Source of the DNA: an uncultured Collinsella sp.
GTDB lineage: Bacteria > Actinomycetota > Coriobacteriia > Coriobacteriales > Coriobacteriaceae
Reading direction: 5' to 3'
NCBI GenBank assembly: GCA_900757235.1
Contig: CAAENB010000179.1
Span: forward strand, 1 to 7,411
Length of the DNA stretch: 7,411 nt
Made by a program: the position numbers and the translations under genes
Shown here: piece by piece, positions 5,055 through 7,411 of the stretch
Numbering within the stretch: position 1 is the first letter of the stretch
How the letters are laid out: each line of letters opens with the position of its first letter
The notes under the pieces: generated by a model
Database searches by the model: none
What the model was told of the DNA's origin: nothing
Seen by the model: only the letters and a program-made list of their open reading frames with translations

Positions 5055-5102
5055 TCTCGAAGAATGTTCGAGAAAAGCCCAGCTAACGAGCCCGTGGCTT
5101 TT
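5055..5102 (+). promoter_or_regulatory. Two abutting hairpins in the glf leader
   Basis: TCTCGAA (5055-5061) and TTCGAGA (5067-5073) form a perfect 7-bp inverted repeat with a 5-nt loop. AAAAGCC (5073-5079) and GGCTTTT (5096-5102) form a second 7-bp stem with a 16-nt loop, ending in TTTT just 3 nt before the glf ribosome binding site. The second hairpin has the form of a weak terminator, so attenuation of glf is possible. The first could also be a dimeric protein operator. Confidence 0.45.
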
Positions 5103-5116
5103 GACAAGGAGTATCG

Positions 5117-6319
5117 ATGCAGATTACCTCAGGCCTGCCTGAAGGCTTTAACGCCGGCGCGTACGACATGATTGTCGTCGGTGCTGGATATGCCGGTGCC
5201 GTTTGCGCCCGCCGTCTTGCCGAGACCATCGGCTATCGTGTTGCCGTTTTGGAGCGCCGTAGCCACATTGCGGGCAATGCCTATGACTGCACTGACGAGG
5301 CCGGAATCCTGATCCACGAGTACGGTCCGCATATCTATCACACCTTTAACGAGCGCGTGCACAATTTCCTGTCGCGCTTTACCAAGTGGACGGATTATCA
5401 GCACAAGGTGCTCGCCAACATCAACGGTACCCTTATGCCCGTGCCCTTCAACCATGCGAGTCTCAAGCTCGCCTTTGGTGACGAGCGCGGCGAGGAACTG
5501 TATCAGAAGCTCGTGGAGACCTTTGGCAAGGATGTCAAGGTGCCCATCATGGAGCTGCGCAAGAAGAACGACCCCGACTTGGCCGAGGTCGCCGATTACG
5601 TCTACGAGAACGTCTTTTTGCATTACACCATGAAGCAGTGGGGCCAGACGCCCGACCAGATCGATCCCTCGATCACTGGCCGCGTTCCCGTCTTTGTGGG
5701 CGACGATGACCGCTACTTCCCGCAGGCTCCCTTCCAGGGCATGCCGCAGGGGGGCTACACGGCGCTCTTTGAGCACATGCTCGACCACGACCTAATCGAC
5801 GTGTTCTGCGACGTGGACGCCCGCGATCTCTTTGAAATCGACGAGACCACCGTCAAGATCGATGGCAAGGTCTACGGCGGCGAGATTGTCTATACCGGTC
5901 CTCTCGATGAGCTGTTCAGCCTCGACTTGGGTGCGTTGCCGTACCGCACGCTCGATATGAAGTTCGAGACGCTCGATATGGACCAGTTCCAGCCCGTGGG
6001 CACCGTCAACTACACCACGAGCGAGGACTACACGCGTATCACCGAGTTCAAGAACATGACCGGTCAGGTCCTGCCCGGCAAGACCACCATCATGAAGGAG
6101 TACTCCAAGGCCTATACGCCCGGCTCGGGCGAGACGCCGTACTACGCCATTCTTGAGCCCGAGAACCGTGAGCTCTATGAGCGCTATCTTGAGCGCGTCC
6201 AGAACCTGACGAACTTCCACCCGGTGGGTCGTCTGGCCGAGTATCGTTACTACGATATGGACGCCGTGACCAATTCCGCCCTCGATCTTTCGGATGAGAT
6301 TATCGCCTGCCATGCATAA
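5117..6319 (+). CDS. glf: UDP-galactopyranose mutase
   Basis: Flavoenzyme that interconverts UDP-galactopyranose and UDP-galactofuranose in the cytoplasm, supplying galactofuranose for surface polysaccharides. The FAD-binding Rossmann motif VVGAGYAGAVCARRLAE covers 20-36, with the acidic end of strand two at E46. HEYGPHIYHT (67-76), YTMKQWG (170-176), GRVPVF with R189, DDRYFPQAPFQGMPQGGY (197-214) and the C-terminal PVGRLAEYRYYDMD (369-382) are family signatures. The length, 400 residues, is slightly above the usual 370-390, owing to about 16 residues before the Rossmann strand. AAGGAG (5106-5111) is 5 nt before ATG 5117 and supports this longer start; an internal ATG at 5168 would cut off part of the first strand. 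The stop codon overlaps the start of the glycosyltransferase gene, so the two are surely cotranscribed and probably translationally coupled. Confidence 0.96.
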   Translation: MQITSGLPEGFNAGAYDMIVVGAGYAGAVCARRLAETIGYRVAVLERRSHIAGNAYDCTDEAGILIHEYGPHIYHTFNERVHNFLSRFTKWTDYQHKVLANINGTLMPVPFNHASLKLAFGDERGEELYQKLVETFGKDVKVPIMELRKKNDPDLAEVADYVYENVFLHYTMKQWGQTPDQIDPSITGRVPVFVGDDDRYFPQAPFQGMPQGGYTALFEHMLDHDLIDVFCDVDARDLFEIDETTVKIDGKVYGGEIVYTGPLDELFSLDLGALPYRTLDMKFETLDMDQFQPVGTVNYTTSEDYTRITEFKNMTGQVLPGKTTIMKEYSKAYTPGSGETPYYAILEPENRELYERYLERVQNLTNFHPVGRLAEYRYYDMDAVTNSALDLSDEIIACHA

Positions 6320-7343
6320 AGTCATAACATTCGGTATTCCCTCGTATAACGCCGCCAAGGATATGGACCATTGCATCACCTCCATCTTGGAGGGGAGCAA
6401 TTACGCCACCGATATCGAGATTATCGTGGTGGACGACGGCTCCAAGGACGAGACGGCCGCCAAGGCCGACGAGTGGGAGGCCCGTTATCCTGGAATCATC
6501 CGCGCGGTGCACCAGGAGAACGGCGGTCACGGTATTGCCGTCCTTTCGGGTCTGCGCGAGGCGCAGGGCACCTACTACAAGGTTGTTGATTCGGACGACT
6601 GGCTTGACGGCGCTGCCCTTTCGACCATGCTGTCGATTCTGCGTGGCTTTGAAGAGCGCGACCAGCGCGTTGACCTGTTTATCTCGAACTACGTGTACGA
6701 GAAGGTTTACGAGGGCACGCATACCGCTATTGGCTACAAATTTGCCCTGCCACGCAAAAAGATCTTTTCCTGGGATCAGATCGGTCATTTCCGCCTGGAC
6801 CAGAACCTACTCATGCACAGCCTGTGCTATCGCACGGATGTGCTGCGCGAGTCCAACCTTCCCATGCCGCCGCACACGTTCTATGTGGACAACATCTACG
6901 CCTACGTGCCGCTGCCGCGTTGCAAGACCATGTACTACGCCGACATCGACCTCTACCGCTACTTTATCGGTCGCGAAGGTCAGAGCGTCAACGAGGCAAC
7001 GATGGTCAAGCGTCTGGACCAGCAGTTCCGTGTTACGCGTATCATGATGGAGTCGTACCACCTGTACAGCGATGTCGAGTCGTCGCGCCTGCGTTCGTAC
7101 ATGATGGGCTACTTCACCATGATGATGGCGATCTGCTCGGTGCTCACCAAGCTTTCTGAGGAAGATTGCGCCGACGAGCGCCTAAAGACGCTGTGGAATG
7201 ATTTGAAGGCCTACGACGAGCGCATGTATCGTCGTGCCCGCTACGGCGTGGTCGGGTTCTTCACCAACCTGCGCGGACGGGCCGGAGACAAAACCACACT
7301 CGGCCTATACCGTCTTGCCTCAAAGATCTTCAAATTCAACTAG
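6312..7343 (+). CDS. Glycosyltransferase family 2 protein
   Basis: Inverting GT-A-fold glycosyltransferase, probably acting at the inner face of the membrane on a lipid-linked glycan; donor and acceptor are not readable from sequence. Positions assume ATG 6312 (343 residues). ITFGIPSYNAA (5-15) is the first strand, VVDDGSKDET (39-48) carries the nucleotide-binding Asp pair, HQENGGHGIAVLSGLREA (67-84) is the conserved loop, and VVDSDDWLDG (91-100) holds the DxD-type metal-binding motif. The C-terminal third is helical and basic near its end; no clear transmembrane helix is seen. ATG 6312 overlaps the glf stop by 8 nt and gives the family-like start MHKVITFGIPSYN. An in-frame ATG at 6294 would add MRLSPA; neither has a strong ribosome binding site, consistent with coupling to glf. 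Coupling suggests a galactofuranosyltransferase or a step in the same glycan, but that is inference. Confidence 0.9.
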   Translation: MHKVITFGIPSYNAAKDMDHCITSILEGSNYATDIEIIVVDDGSKDETAAKADEWEARYPGIIRAVHQENGGHGIAVLSGLREAQGTYYKVVDSDDWLDGAALSTMLSILRGFEERDQRVDLFISNYVYEKVYEGTHTAIGYKFALPRKKIFSWDQIGHFRLDQNLLMHSLCYRTDVLRESNLPMPPHTFYVDNIYAYVPLPRCKTMYYADIDLYRYFIGREGQSVNEATMVKRLDQQFRVTRIMMESYHLYSDVESSRLRSYMMGYFTMMMAICSVLTKLSEEDCADERLKTLWNDLKAYDERMYRRARYGVVGFFTNLRGRAGDKTTLGLYRLASKIFKFN

Positions 7344-7411
7344 CTGCTGAGTAATCGCTGCTGATAGGTTGACTGGGCCCCTTGGCCTTTAGTTTGCTAC
7401 TGCGAACAGTC

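Noticed and set aside
5055..5073. TCTCGAA-N5-TTCGAGA as a LexA/SOS box.
   Set aside because: Gram-positive LexA sites need CGAAC-N4-GTTCG; here the spacing is one base short and the left half lacks the C. It remains only an inverted repeat.
7343..7411. An 8-bp direct repeat GCTGCTGA (7343-7350, 7357-7364) and a TTGACT (7369-7374) that might be a -35 box.
   Set aside because: The repeat is short enough for chance, and no good -10 box follows at proper spacing before the window ends.

Overview
This GC-rich window looks like chromosomal core and housekeeping DNA from a high-GC Gram-positive anaerobe. The best guess is a gut coriobacterium (Collinsella or a relative). This rests on codon style, strong AAGGAG-type ribosome binding sites and a fermentative acetate locus; no marker gene is present, so the placement is inference.

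Layout, left to right. (1) 32-682, plus strand: xseB (exonuclease VII small subunit) and a HIT-family nucleotide hydrolase, 48 nt apart. (2) 830-3351, plus strand: two tandem full-length acetate kinase genes of 392 codons each, about 60% identical in protein by hand count, each with its own leader and a strong hairpin after it. (3) 3352-3904: a 553-nt gene-free convergent gap holding the ackA2 terminator, three diverged copies of a ~50-bp palindromic unit at an exact 62-nt period, and a 131-nt nested hairpin with perfect 29-bp outer arms. (4) 3905-4885, minus strand: pta, phosphate acetyltransferase. (5) 4886-5116: a divergent intergenic region with two outward-facing perfect TATAAT boxes and several hairpins. 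(6) 5117-7343, plus strand: glf (UDP-galactopyranose mutase) overlapping a family 2 glycosyltransferase gene. The last 68 nt hold nothing I can call.

Together pta and the ackA pair encode acetate fermentation: acetyl-CoA to acetyl phosphate to acetate, with ATP made by the kinase. The usual pta-ackA operon is broken up here: pta is convergent with two kinases. One kinase (ackA1) departs from the family at active-site motif positions where ackA2 keeps the usual residue. glf and the glycosyltransferase point to a separate galactofuranose or cell-surface glycan operon starting beside the pta promoter.

No clear novel defence or mobile system is visible. The most interesting signals are non-coding: the 3.4-3.9 kb repeat cluster, related hairpins in front of ackA1 and pta, a shared AT-rich element upstream of both ackA genes, and the overlapping pta/glf promoters.
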